A stretch of 64,000 nucleotides of DNA from Glutinoglossum americanum (Eukaryota > Ascomycota > Geoglossomycetes > Geoglossales > Geoglossaceae), in contig JAGHQL010000105.1 of the NCBI GenBank assembly GCA_020080175.1, forward strand, positions 28,734 through 92,733. Reading direction: 5' to 3'. The translations under genes were made by a program, and so were the position numbers. This document shows, piece by piece, positions 10,672 through 23,429 of this stretch. Under the pieces are notes generated by a model that saw nothing but the letters and a program-made list of their open reading frames with translations, had not been told where the DNA came from and made no database searches. Every line of letters begins with the position of its first letter. Positions within the stretch are counted from its first letter, which is position 1.

Positions 10672-11882
10672 CTACAACAGGGCAGCCGCAACTGCAAAGC
10701 CAAACATAGAGAAAACAGTCATGAAAAGCCTATGCCAGCTTCCAAGCAGTGGGGCCGTGTTTCCGGTAAAAGGCGTTGTAGAATTAGTGATGTTAGTATG
10801 GCAACTACCACCGCCGGAGAGTGAGCTCTCGAGGCCAACCGAGAAGATGCTGCTATTTCCGGTCGTTTTATTACTGGCCGTGACGACAACCTCCACGTCC
10901 ATGTTAGATGCTGCTGTATACTTCATAAACGCAACACCAGTGCTACTTGTCTCCTGGCTCGCGATATCGGTATTGGCCTTGACATCCCGAAGCGTGGCAT
11001 GGAGGGCGATAGCGTCAATAGCCTTGACGGTAATGTTGAAAGTTTCACCGGCCTTCGCGGCATAGGTGAAGGTATTAGGTCCGGTTGGCGAAAGCTGTGA
11101 TGCGGTACTGAGCCCGGGAAGTAGCGGGGCATTATCGCTGTTACCCTTGTCATCGATGCCAGTAAGGCCTTTCAACAGCACCAGCGCGATGAAGCTTTCC
11201 TGAGCCTCCGGTTTGGAGATTGTGGAATAGATGCCGCCTGTCTTCAGGATTGCGTCCAGAATAAGCTTGTCCTGGTCCAATTCACTAGTGAGAAAACCGA
11301 ACGAGACTCGGATTCCCTCGTTACCCGCGCTCGTGATCGCCTTAATAGTGCCCAATTTCCCTGACAGAGGGTCATCGAAACCGTCGGTAAGTACGATGAT
11401 GCCAGTGCGGTTCAGGGTGGAACCACTCCCAGCTTTCTTCAGTTCGGTGATTGCACTTTGAACCCCTCCGCCAATGAAGGTACCAGATTGGAGAGGTGTA
11501 GATTTCAAGCTGTCCTTTGCACCCTCAGGATCGCCGAGAGGATAAACAATCTTAGGGACTTCGGAGAACAAAACAACGGTGACTAGATCTGCTGTCTTGC
11601 CGTTTGCGGCCTCATTCGCGCTGATCAAAGCGTCATCTAGGGCTGCCGCGGCTTCAAAGCGGAGGTCCTTAGGATCATTGTCCTTCATGGAGATAGAGAT
11701 ATCAACCACAAAGCCAATCTTCCGACCGCCATTGCCAGAACCAATCCGGCCGATGGGATTGCATGAGGCATTGTCCTGACGGGCAACATGTCTGTTGTAT
11801 GGTGAGTGTCCCGTAACAGCCGAACCCGAGAGCGCCAGCAGGATGCCAGCTACAGGGACAATTTTGGTAGTGAATCGAACCC
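10672..11882 (-). CDS. VWA-domain protein with signal/anchor segment and GPI-like C-terminus
   Basis: The frame is open from about 11950 and contains a hydrophobic leader (KIVPVAGILLALSG, near 11862-11824) that fits a signal peptide. No ATG lies in frame upstream, so the start is in an unidentified upstream exon. A VWA domain follows: MIDAS DISIS after a beta strand (GFVVDISIS, near 11715-11690), a Thr/Gly-rich loop, and IIVLTDGFDD as the third MIDAS element (near 11410-11381). Then comes a beta-rich region with N-glycosylation-type sites. The C-terminus is Ser/Thr-rich (ITNSTTPFTG) and ends in a hydrophobic run of about 20 residues with no charged tail, the pattern of a GPI-anchor signal. 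Inferred: a metal-dependent adhesion or sensing protein on the wall or plasma membrane. It lies next to the single-TM surface protein at 9.0-9.7 kb. Confidence 0.65.
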
Positions 11883-11959
11883 TTAGATATGCTTCTGCAT
11901 CAGCACGACAACACCTTAGATGTTTAGAAAGGCATTCAGAGTTCCCTCACATTAGAACT

Positions 11960-13462
11960 CAAGATTTTTGGAAAGGGTCACAGTTGAAAGGTGCAATTAA
12001 TTGGAGCTGAGAGTAATGTCCCAACAGAGCGAGCAAGTTTGTGATTAGGCCGTCCCTGCTTCAGTGATGAAGGGGTTTGTTTTGACCTTGGAGGCTTCAT
12101 AATCTCTCTCTAAGGCCAAGAGTAGCTAGACCGCGTCCGGCCATCGGACCGCATATTGTGGCTTGCGGAGTCTGCTACGTACTGATCTCATGCAGTCTTG
12201 GTTCAAATCAGGGGATTCGGTTCGCTCCTCCAAGCTCTGTGCAGGTCCTAACAAATGATATGATTGGGGTGGCGTCTCTCTTTTGGAAGCCAAGGTGGGG
12301 CTGACGTACCGCCAAGGCCCTATTCACTCTACAAACCATGTTAGCCAACACAGCCGATATGAAGACGCATAGCTCTCCTCTATCGACAGTCTTGTTGTGA
12401 GCTTGAAGTGAACGATCGCCCAAGCCTCATCTCTGTTTTGACACTAATTGCCACGCGTCGTGCACTAACTATTCCCCACCACAAATTTGCTCCAAATTCA
12501 ACGAACGCGTGGATGCATGCGGACGAAAGAAGCCTGGAGCTCCTTTTTTCATTGCAATGCGCGACAGAAGGCCCAACTATGGCGGGTTGGATTCCTTTGG
12601 CTGCCAGTCTAATAGGCTATTGGACCAGCAACTCTACTTCCAGGTGATGGCTAGCCAACTGGTCAAAAGAAACCTCGCCTATTCAGGTTAGAGGGTATGG
12701 TAAACGCCCATTGTTGAAGAAGTAAGTTCTAAAGCCTGGTTGTGTCGCCGGACATCCGAAACACGCTGGTCGCCCCTGTATCGCACGCCGCTGGGTCTCA
12801 CTATCAAGATGCATGACACCGCACGACGTCGCAAAGCCCTCCCTGGCTTGAACGCAGATAGGCTATATTGTTTTTTACAGGAATTGAGTGGCTTACCTTA
12901 CACGCGTCATTCAGCTTTGGCGTATTTACAAAAGGTAACTTCAGCGACTAGGGTCTAGAAGTCTGCATGTCTCTGAGCGGTCGGCCGGCTGCTCCGGAGG
13001 ACTTGCAACATCAGGCTATCTAGGCCATGCAAGCCAATTAGAATTAGCTCTAGGACTCTGCATTGGAATGCCCCCACAGAGACCTATGCACGCGTTGCGA
13101 ACCGGTCAGCAAACATTGGGCTCTAGCCTTTCTCCTAGGATGCCCTGAGGTGGCCATACATGTGGAGGCCTAGGCGAGGGAATTTGAAAGGTGAGTTGGT
13201 AAACCTGAAACTGCAGGAGTGGCTTAACACGGATATGCTCTAACTAGGTTATGAGCCTCTTTAAGATACCCTGCTGGGATTATGACGCTGTGCTGGGCGC
13301 TAGCATAGACTTGAATTTCGTTTGTAATTTCTTGCGGCGTATGGATGGATATATGCGTCTATTTAATACAGCATACATGCTAGCAAGTACCGAGACTGGA
13401 CCCTAAAAGTCATGAGTGTGGCTGGGCCAGACCGTTAAACGCACTGAAGGAGTGGAACGAGA
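11960..13462. other. Intergenic region of about 1.5 kb, no gene seen
   Basis: Only short, unsupported open segments on both strands. A box-B-like string (ggttcaaatc) at about 12199 lacks the rest of a tRNA. No repeats are obvious. Confidence 0.45.
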
Positions 13463-16400
13463 TTAACATTTGATATCCCATAGCCCTCCTCTCCTCTTGT
13501 TGCTGCCATTGGGAAATTTCAAGCCAGTGGCAGGGAGAGGGCCTAGCCCCAGCTTCCCGATGTTCTTAATGATGAAGGTCTCCCTAGCGTACCGCACACC
13601 CAAGGTTAGCGCATCTTGGCATCATCCAAGACCAGCAATAACCCCGAAAAACAGAAGATATAGACTCACGTCCAATACCCATGCTCCGCTCCATGTCCCT
13701 TGACCAAATTATGCGCTACCTCATGGCAGACTACCACCAACCAGTACCTCTTCCCTTCCTCCCCTCCCTTTCCCTCATCGCTCCCATGCCCTAGATCCTC
13801 CCACGCCCTCAAATTAAAAAACAGACTCCCCTCTCTATTAAACGCCATCGTGTTACCCTTTTCCTCGAAAAACACATGCAAACATTCCCTCGACACTCCA
13901 AGCGCATCTGCACAGATGGCCAGTGTAGCGGCAAAACGGTTTGCAGAATCGGTGTGCTCGCGAAGCCAGGTAGTTTTGTAGTTCATGAAGGAAGGGGGTA
14001 GAAAGATCGGGAGGGTATTTGAGGTGGCGCAAGGGGGTGCGGCGAGAACAAGGTCCTTCCCGGGGCGAATGTCGCAGTATGTGGCATTTGGCTGGTCTTC
14101 AACTTTCTGGGATGAGGTGGCCGACTGGAGTTTGGTTGCTTTATAGGCGCAGGAGGCCTTGATGGCCGCATCAAAATTCCGGGTGATAGACGATTCGTTA
14201 GCAAAGGAGCCGCCGGAACCCAGCGGATATCGGTTAACGCCACCGCCGTTAATGGGCGGAAGGTGGCCCTCTGCCTTCAATTTTGCAGTCAACTCGCGTT
14301 CCCTTTGACGCTGGTCCTCGGTGATGCGGTGTTCCTCCTCCTGAGCGACCAGGATGCGCGAGACATCGAAGCCGTAGGCCTCGAGATCTCCAATATCTTT
14401 CGTTAGGAGACTATCGAAGAGCATGCGGGTGCCGAGATTGGGGCGATGGAGGAGGATCTGGGCAATGGCGGCGCTAACATGGGAGATATGGTATTTTTTT
14501 GGGGTGAACCAAAGTGTCCATTCCATTGGTGAGCCTCCGTTGACTACGGTGGCCGTGGTGGATTCGGAATGTGAGATGTCATAGCATCTGAGGCTGCGTC
14601 GCATAGAAATGGATGATGTAGTTTTCACCTTGAGACCGGCCTGCAGTTGAGCCCAATCAACCTTGATGGCTGGGTCATCTATTTCGTTGAGAAAAAACCT
14701 CGCCCGTTCAACTACCAGGTTCTCCATCTTCTTCGCAGCTAGGGGGTTAGAGGTCTCTGATCCTAGTCCATACGTCACATCCACCAGTTTGCTCAGCCTC
14801 TCAGAACCTAGGTCAATGTAGAACTGCTCAAGTGTGTCGTTCCGCGGTGCGGTGCACAGCTTATTGCGAAACATTCTATAGACCGCAGGATCGTCGACGA
14901 CCACGATCTCTCTCGCACTCTTCAAGCCGTAGATCTCTTTACTCCTTGTTGTACTGTTGTACGAAGACCTGTCCCGTGCTCCTTGATCTCCTTCATGCAT
15001 CCCGCACAAAAGAAATGCCGATGCCTTCATCAGTTTCCACAACCTTAGATCTCCCTGTAAGTCCTTGGAATGGGTTGCTAAAAATTGTAGCCAATACTTG
15101 TAATTTTGCGTCATACCTGAGAGCATATCCAGCAAGAGGGCTGGCTCTTGGACAAATCGGTATCCAACATCCAGGCATGAGGGATCATACCGCGACCCGC
15201 AACGCCGTAAGAAGCGGTTCCCGTCCTCACCGAAGTTCACAAAGTCAAAGAACATGGCGAAGGCCTTGCTATCTCCAACATAGCACTCTCCGGGGGCGAC
15301 GTGGCGGGGTTTGGTCTGACGGTTCAAGGCAATTCGCGTGACGGCAGCCCTGTCCGTATCAGGCCTCGAGAAAATCGGGACGAACTTCGAGTCGCCTATC
15401 TCCTCCCACAGATTGAAAAGCTCACTCTGTTTGCGGCACCCAAGGTAAGAGAACACGGCCGTTGCTTCATGCAGCGATCGCGGAGGGCTGTCGAGCAGAC
15501 GGCTGATACACGAAGATATTGACGGGTCCGTCGCGACCCCAAACTTGTGCGCATGCGGCTGTAGATCTCTCCTAAGGATGGAGTATCCAAGTAAGGCGGC
15601 TCCCTCATTCGTGAAGCAGTGCGCTGGAGTGGAGTACCTACCCTCCTCGCCTTCCAGGGGGAGGTAGGACATCTTGATATCTGACTGATCGAACATATTG
15701 TATCTATTAATGGTATAATTGGCCACGAAGTACTGCAGGGCACGATCTCTGAGTAATTTGTCGCGTGCCGCGATAGCTTGGGCAATGATGTGAACGAGGT
15801 CCAGGACGGTAGGGAACTGCTTAAGCTCTAGGTGCCGCAGAAGAGCATCCTCTTTGCTGCCAGGTCTATAAGTCATTGGCCAATCTAACACTCTGACTTT
15901 CAGAGTCCTCAGCGTGTCAGCGGGCTCATACAGATCGCAGATTTTATAAAGCTTGACCTTGTTGCCTTCTGCATAACAGATGCTAGCATCCCGCAGGAGT
16001 TTGAGTTCACTATCCCCAAGTTGATCAGACACGGTCAAAAGGTAGTTGATAAGATCAGCAAAACTCAATGTTCCCAGGGCTGCCCCTTGCGTTGAAGTCT
16101 GCTTGGGCTTCAGCCTCTCAAGAACAACACTCAAATCCACCATTTTTCGAACACCGAGTGCCACGAGAACGGTCTCGCTCACACCTTCAACACCCGTTAC
16201 ATTCGCTAAGTCCGAAAATAGCGTTACAGAGGCCAAGTATGACATTCTTGGTGCCATCATCCCCAGTTTTGTTGGCATGATCGTCTTGCACCTGAGTAGT
16301 TCCGCAATAACCTGCTGGTCTTCGGTGGTAATGTAGCTCCATCGTCCAGAAATGAACCCGAGCACTTTTCCAGCGAACTCTGGAGAGCGCGTGATATCGT

Positions 16401-18593
16401 TTTGAGGAAATCCTTTGCGGTACTGAGTAGGAAAGGTCAAAGTACTAACAAGAAACCGGACCCACTCCTTCAGCGGTAATTCATGCCACCCAAGATGTTG
16501 AAGTTCCGCTCTCGAAAATTCCTTTGTGTACCTGATTGGCATGGTATCTAAGCCCACAGGGAAATCGCACGGGATAGCATCGGCGTGCACATGATGCTTG
16601 GCTAACCGCAATATGATGTTCCGAGTTATCTCGACACCATTTCTAGTTTCCGTGATCAATGCTCTTGCAGATGCAAACACCGACTTTACATCATCCTCAC
16701 TCGTCAAAACTTTCTTCTGAGCCCATTTCAAGAGTTCTAGAAGCTGGTTGTCGTTCAAAGCTCTTTTCTCCAGCTCCTTCTTAATGTCTCCAACTGAAAT
16801 TTTCGAGATAAGCCCATTGGCCTCCAGTGCCGTAACAAACGACTCTGCAGCCTTAACGATCTCCTCTGGCAAAACTGGAATTCCACTTATAAACCCAGAC
16901 ACACCGTCTGCTGCCAGCCGGACCTGGTTGCTGGGAAGCACCCCGTGGCTGGAGAAGACATCAATTGGCCCATTCCCAGCCTTCCAGAATGTTCGTTGGA
17001 TGATCTTTCCGACGCGCGACTGCGGGGTTGACTCCCGAAATGCAAATTGTTCAAAGGCATGAACCGCTTCCGCCAGGACGTCCGGGGCCTTCCCTCGGCC
17101 TGAATTTTCCCTCCGCGCCATCTTCTCCTTGAGGACTCTCATCTCACCGTTCCAGGCGATTCGCGCAACAGTGCCTGCAACACGTAATATCTCTCTATTC
17201 CAATCCCCCACCCACCTCGCATTCAGATCCATTGACTCTCGCTCGACAGTGGGAATAGCCGAACTCAATGACATGTGAGCTAGTAGGCCAGTCGTCTGGT
17301 GTGTTGGGAATCCGATGAAGATCCTACCGGACTTTGAAGGGACCACCGAATCAAAGATGCCGAGATGGTCTCCCTCACCATTCATAGGTGCCAAAGGTGA
17401 CCATAGGAAGGCGAGCTTCGTGTTCTTCGGTGGTGGCTTCTTTGTGGCGCGCTCGATCTCCGTAGTAAACTCTGCCGTTACTGAAGTAGATATGTTGACA
17501 TTCAGCATATGGAGGCATACCGCGGCTGTAGAGGTGGTAAGATGTATCCGCCCCTCCGCTGGCTGCTTGTCTACTATAGGCCTCGCCCCGGGCTTCTTGC
17601 TCTTGGTTATCTTCGACAATAATTGCCGAGAGATGCTACCTGCCATACTGACTTTCCGGTGCTCATTTTGAAGGACATCTGGGGCCGAACTCAGAGAACA
17701 ATCCGCAACCGAAGAAACCACCGCCGACATTCTCACTACCTCCTCCTGTATCCCCGTAATTTTCATCATGCCCTCCTTTGTCCTGTTGTTGATCTCCTTC
17801 GGGATCGCTACCGAGGCGCTCTGCTCTATATTTTTAGTCAAAACCAATAAATTCCAGCCATCCAGCCACAGCTCGATAGTTCTTAGGTTCGCAAATGTCA
17901 GGCTTGTCGCTAAGAACTGATACAAGCCTGCCAGGTCTGGGATCTTGGACGTTGTGTTCCGGTAGTCCAGTACAAAGGATGTATTGGGAGTGTGCTCGCC
18001 CAGCTGTAGCTTTCGGGTGAATAGCGCGTTTCTCTTCCAATAAAATGCCAGTGCCTGGCTCCCTGATACCACAAATGGGTTCTCGCAATCGGCAAACACG
18101 CTGTAGAAGCCGACTCCGAATGCTCCGATCTTCTGTTCGTCTGGGTTGCCTTCGGCGATACTTTTGAGACGCGCCCAGTCGCTGGGAAGGAATATGTTAC
18201 CGTTGTTAGAGACAACGAGACGGCAGATGGTAGAATGATTCAAAGTGTGCTGGAGGGAGGAAGCAGAACCGCCGGTGGGATCCGCTAAGGTGGTGGTCTC
18301 GAAGCGGATGGTGACTTTCGTTGCGCAAGCATCTGCAGCGTTGGCGATTAACTCCCTCAGAACGGCCCTAGAGGAAATTGTTCTATCAGCCGACAGCCCA
18401 TATAGGCAGAGCCACAGGCCGTATAGCCAGTGCCTGGTTCAAAAAAAAATTATGGAGGGAAATATCCTTTAACTCACCACCCGCTAGAATACCTCGCCAG
18501 CACCTTATCAATTAGTGCCCTTGTATTCACCGTGACGGCCTCCTCCTCCGCCTCCGAGCTCATCGCCTGTGCTCTCAATGTGCTAAAGTCCAT
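13463..18593 (-). CDS. Sacsin-like GHKL (HATPase_c) protein with DUF3684-type body and HEVAH C-terminal motif
   Basis: Three exons give 1,648 residues: 18593-18481, 18382-13670 and 13583-13463. The introns are 98 nt (gtggtg...gatag) and 86 nt (gtgagt...gctag), both in phase. The first exon reads NTRALIDKVLARYSSG, the typical lead-in of fungal sacsin-like proteins, and joins to a GHKL ATP-site helix RELIANAADA. Then come a degenerate second motif (VSNNGNIF) and a glycine box GAFGVGFYS. Known: this N-terminus is the HSP90/sacsin ATPase fold, and fungal members carry a long DUF3684 body of unknown function. The C-terminus has CHEVAHNLVKGHGAEHGYW, an HExxH-type metal site with further His/Glu, so a zinc-binding or peptidase-like end is possible. 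The last exon ends at a TAA at 13463. Inferred role: an ATP-driven chaperone-like protein. Substrates are unknown. The exon joins are well supported. Confidence 0.8.
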
Positions 18594-19673
18594 AGCCTTA
18601 GTGTTCTCTCCGACCAAAGTCAAGCCAGTAAATTACGCTCCTTTCGAGTACTCCGAGGCCCAGCTCCTCTTAAATTTCAAGAAAAGTGATATGGGCTCGG
18701 AGGTGTATCGCAGGATGACTCATAACAATAGTTAACTGCTGGACCCACCTTCCAAAGTATCCACCGGCCTATCTTATGTAGAAAGCTAGGCGGCAGTGAA
18801 TCCAGCGTTTCCGTTTGTCCCTCAGGCTCTGGGGAGTATGGACGAAACAGATGCTAGCTCAGTAGAGTGAGACCAATGCCGCTTTACCCTGTGACTTCCA
18901 AAACGGCGCGATACGAGCGGCTTCAAAGCGTTAGACACAGCGGCTCCCCTTGGATAGGTAAAACAGCAAGTATCTCACTCCACCACGCTAACATTACTTT
19001 TGTTAGTGACCGCAGTGCGGATAACCACTAGCAAGGCACTATTTATCCCATTCGTCAGCCTTGCCGGCCCCTCACCCCGGTGCCGTATTGGAGCTCACCG
19101 TTCAACCTTATCCCCTAGCTTACCCTTCGGCCTCCCCAAGTAGCTTTGGAAAGTCTAAATTTGGGGACATTCTAAGACTCATTATATGGAAGTATACGAG
19201 CACCACTGAAAGTTCTTTATCGCGCCGACATGGCGGTAGAGTACATACACAACTGGAGCCGAGCATCAGCAACAGTGGCGAGACGGAGGACGACCAAGGG
19301 CGGCTCCAAGGATCCTAAGGCTGGTGGGTGATGTCAGCCATACCTGTTCGTTACTTAGATATTTCGTGAGCGGCACCAATTAGTTAAGTCAGATTTCGGG
19401 ACTGTGTAGTAAATTCTAAGCAACTAGAGTGCTTCGCTTATCATTCAACCGTTCTGCGCAAAGACTAGCAAGTTATTTATTATCACTAACGTTATTGTTA
19501 GCGTCGAGTCCCAAAAGTAATAGCGCCTGGTTCAAGCTGAGGGTGGGGAGTTCCCGGGAGGGCACGCACGTGATGTGTCGGTGATAAACTCATCGCTTTC
19601 CCAGCTACTCAACAGCCAAGTAACCAACCCCCTCGAACCACTTTAGCACCCACTTTAGACAGCCGTTTCCGCG
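18594..19673. other. Intergenic region, no gene seen
   Basis: Upstream of the GHKL gene and of the HET pseudogene. It should hold the promoter of the former. An open segment at 19061-19318 (+) has no recognisable product. Confidence 0.45.
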
Positions 19674-21390
19674 ATGCGCCTCCTACATGCAATCACGCTT
19701 AAACCTGAAGAATTCAACAGCAACGAGATTCCTGAGTAGGCTGTATTATCGCATACATGGGGAAAGGAAGAGGTGTCTTTCCGGGATATGGAAAGACAGG
19801 GAATCCGGAAATCAGGCAATGCGCGAAGCGGGCTGGCGCAGACGGCTTAGAATACATTTGGGTCGACACCTGTTGTATAGACAAGAGTAGTAGCGCAGAG
19901 CTCCCGGAGGCCATCAATTTGATGTATCGCTGGTACAAAAATGCGGATGTGTGCTACGTATACCTGGCTGACGTGACTGCGAATGAGAACCCCAAATTTG
20001 CTAATTCCGCCTTCGCGAGGATCAGGTAGTTTAGAAGAGGGTGGGCCCTCCAAGAACTCATCGCGCCTTCGCATTTGGTGTTCTTTGCAAACGATTGGCG
20101 TATAATCGGGACAAAGTTAAGCCTGGCGGATCCAATATGGAGAATCACTAGCACCGATGTTAGGACTCTCCCCGGTGAAGACCCAGGAAACATCAGCGTA
20201 GCACGAAGGATGTCATGGGCATCAAGGAGGAAAACGACGAGAGTTGAAGATGTCGCATATTGCCTAGTGGGTCTGTTTGATGCCGATATGCCGCCACTAC
20301 ATGGGGAGGAAGATAAGCCATTTCTAAAACTCTAGGAAGAAGTCATAAAGCAATCAGATGGCCAGTCCCTCTTCGCGTGGGCTGATCATACAGCCTCGGT
20401 CATGTCTTGCCGGGGTTTTTCGGCAGCATCTCCTACCGACTCTGCCGGTTCTCATGATATAGACCTATTTCGCAACTGGGGGAACAGCGACACTTATTTT
20501 ATGACCAATAGAGGCCTGGCCATAAAGCTATCTCTAGTGCATTCCGAAGACGAACATGGTATATACCTTGCTGGCCTTGACTGCCAACGGGCGAATGACC
20601 TTAATCGCGACGACCCCTACAACCGATGCTAGATCTATCTAAGACGGCGATACCAGGAGGAAATCAACATGTCAGAGTACGGCCAAGTAGGATCGCAACC
20701 CGCGAGCCGGAAGGTCAATCCAAAAGTAAGCCTACAAGCGTCCTCATTAGGCAGAAAGTCCTAACCCCCACACATGGCGATACCGACCGAACCTTTGGAT
20801 CCCTGGTCCGGTCAATGATACCAAATATATATAGCTTCCCCCTATCGGTAGTTCACCTATACTCTCAATGGAACCCGGAGAACAAGGCCCTCCAGCTAAT
20901 TGCGGGGTCGATGAGCACACCCGGAAGTTTAAAGAATACTGGAGTAGGGCGGGAAAGGCGCGATGGGGCATGTAGAGCCCTACTATCTAGAAATAGTGGA
21001 TATCGATTTGTGGCGTACCTAGGAACCGAATTCGAGCACTGTGGGTGGTCCGCGGGAATAAAGGTGGAGCATTGGGATGGGGGTGCTGCCCGTTCGGACA
21101 AGGCCAATTCGGAAGCACAGTGTAACAGGCATAGCTAGGGTGTGACGGATTCAGGTACGAGTCATTCAGTACAGAGTCGCGGGTGTTCCTCTTTCACGGG
21201 GTTTCCAAGGCCGAGATCTCGACTGCACATATTGAAGTCGAGGCAAGCGTGCGGAAGGAGCTGATCCGAGGGCGGTCGGTATTTGTTACACACATTTTCT
21301 GTAAGAGTGCTCACCGCTATGTGAGGTGCCACCACGGTGCGCGACATTTTCGCTGTGACCTACGGGATGGAGCAGCCACATAAATACGGG
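19674..21390 (+). pseudogene. Decayed HET-domain (heterokaryon incompatibility) gene
   Basis: ATG at 19674 opens a canonical HET N-terminus (MRLLHAITLKPEEF...), but a TAG interrupts it just before AVLSHTWG, where the family has a Tyr. The frame then changes near 19785. The second frame gives the core motif EYIWVDTCCIDKSSSAELPE and MYRWYKNADVCYVYLADV. It stops at TAG 20028-20030, where the family has Trp, and goes on to FRRGWALQELIAPSHLVFF. A further TAG at about 20333 sits where Gln is expected, before EEVIKQSDGQSLFAW. More stops follow in the C-terminal half. The Trp and Gln losses are G-to-A and C-to-T changes on the coding strand, the type caused by RIP or deamination. Intact relatives act in allorecognition cell death. 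This copy cannot make the full protein. Confidence 0.8.
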
Positions 21391-22451
21391 GGTTGCAGTC
21401 ACTTTCAGCTTCCTCGCCGATGCTACTATGATCACCGTCTTCATCTAGAGAAGGTGTGGGGGTCCGCTGTCGCCGAGTGCGACGCCGAGAGAGTACTACT
21501 AGCCAAGTTCATTGCTTCTTTGCCACCCTCTTTGACCTCCACTATGGTCACTTTACGCCCACATTCTACTCCCTGTTGCTTCCTTGTCTGCTTTTCCTTC
21601 TTTTTTTGGTTGCATGCCGTTTGTTACTGATGCTCTTTCTGCAACTCCGGCTCTAGCAAATGCTATAATGGCCGCCTTCCCAATCTCGTTGATCAAAATG
21701 CATAGTTCCGGATTTCCGTCACCTAAAAGTTGGATTAATGCTTCAACAGAATGAGTGGCTTCTACTCTATTTCTTAGTGTTTGAAGATATGTAGGAATGG
21801 ATGGCCGAGATGGTATAAAAGGCCGAGCAGGAAGCTTTTGCGAAACAGCTGGATTAAATGGAATTAGTCCAGATTTCTAAAACTCAAACTATATTTGACT
21901 TGGTAATCGCCTCAGGCTGCACTTGTGGGTGAAGCTCTAAAAATTCTGCTTTAGCTATACGTAATTTGCCCATTCAAAGTGATTACCTACTTCTCAGCAA
22001 AGCCAATGCTTAAGCAACAAAAACACTTCAACATTCAATAGCTAAAACATGTGTCATATATGTGCTAATAAGCAGAGGAAAATCTTCTTAAATTAGGGGA
22101 GTATTGCATAAATGCTTTCTTCTCCGCCCTGCCCGTACGGCAGTAGTCAGGCTATGATCATCTAAACCTAAGGGCAACCCAACCCACGCCGCTCCCAAGG
22201 ATGTATGCCCAAGGATTGTGGTTGTCGTATCACGAAAAAAACAAATGCGTGCCCCTGTTTGTGTAAAAAAAAAACCCTCCCCACGATGTACTGGTGAGAA
22301 CAGCCCAACGACACACCATCAGCAAAACAGTCCCCCGCCACGCGAACCGTACAGCTTGTGAACCGCAGCCCACGAGCTGTGCGGCCCGCACAACAAGGTA
22401 AGACCTTATAACCCGTGGCAAACTTGTAACAACACCGAAGGGGCCTTAAAA
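21391..22451. other. AT-rich intergenic region, no gene seen
   Basis: From about 21660 the composition becomes AT-rich with no reading frame of note. A poly-A run lies at about 22265-22275. A minus-strand open segment at 22168-22455 abuts the C2H2 gene's stop and is probably 3' UTR. Confidence 0.45.
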
Positions 22452-23364
22452 TCACTTTCTCTTTCTCCTACTTTGACATTTCTCAAAGTGCCGCTTGTAG
22501 TTATCATTCCTTGGCGTCCTGTACCCGCACTCGCAGGCGAGTTGCGGGCTTGGAAATAAGTCCTGATGGGCAGTGCTCCTGTGGCGTTCCAGGGACCTAG
22601 AGCCCTTCAAGACGCGGCCACAGGCCCTGACCCCGCATATGGTCGACTCGCGAGCGCTTAAATGCCGGCTATCGCTCAATCAGTAAGTTTATCACTGTTT
22701 TGAGTTGGAGGGAGAACAATTACTTGAGCTGACGTTTGTCGACAAAGTCTCGCGAGCATTGCGGACACTTGCGACGTGATATGCGAGGTAAGAGCACTCG
22801 AGATGATTCGGAAACGGTTGGCAGCGGCTGGGCCTTTGTCGGGCTAAGCGCCGGTGGCGGGGAAGGCTTATCTGGACCGTCGGACTGTGTAGTGAGGCTG
22901 AGATCAAGAGGATGCGATTGTTGCGACCAAGATTGGTTGAATTGCGTAAGGTCGCAGTGCTCGAAAGTTAAGGCTCCATCATTGGGTGGTATTGGATATG
23001 TCTCCATGTTAACTCGGTCAGAGGAAGGCAAGGAAGAATGATCGCTAAAACTAATATCCCAGTCACTTGCGGGATCAACATCGGCAGTAAAATCCAGCCC
23101 GGTTTCGGGGGCAGCACATTCAAGAGAAAAGCCGAAAGGATCATCCCCTCTTTTTTCAGGTGCAGGTTGATAGCTCAGATCCTCATCGTACCTCGGTTGG
23201 ATAACACCAGGACTGATGCTTGAACACAAGGCAGGTGATCCTGTACTAAACCGATCTTCCCACGCTGAATCAAAAAAGGAATCTTCCAACAACTGAGTCT
23301 CCGGAATAAGGCTCGAACTTAGGGAAAGATCTTCGACCGCCGAGGGCCGAACACGCTTCGACAA
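22452..23364 (-). CDS. C2H2-type zinc-finger protein (start not resolved)
   Basis: Two exons are joined by a 55-nt intron (22669-22723, gtaatt...gatag), which restores a finger split by the splice site. Fingers in order: CPQC...H (the first, joined across the intron); CGVRAC-x12-H-x4-H; and a last CEC...H...C of C2HC type. A basic tail SRRKRK follows, a likely nuclear signal. The N-terminal about 200 residues are acidic and Ser/Pro-rich, suggesting an activation region. The frame stays open beyond 23364 to about 23510 without an ATG, so the true start lies in an upstream exon (23.5-23.9 kb). Inferred: a transcription factor whose targets are unknown. Confidence 0.6.
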
Positions 23365-23429
23365 GCGGGCGGTGTCGTCGGGTTCGCACTCAATAATCGT
23401 AAGGAAGTCACCGCATCCTTGTAGTGGGC

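Noticed and set aside
12170-12230. tRNA-like box B (ggttcaaatc)
   Set aside because: No box A, acceptor stem or anticodon arm could be folded around it.
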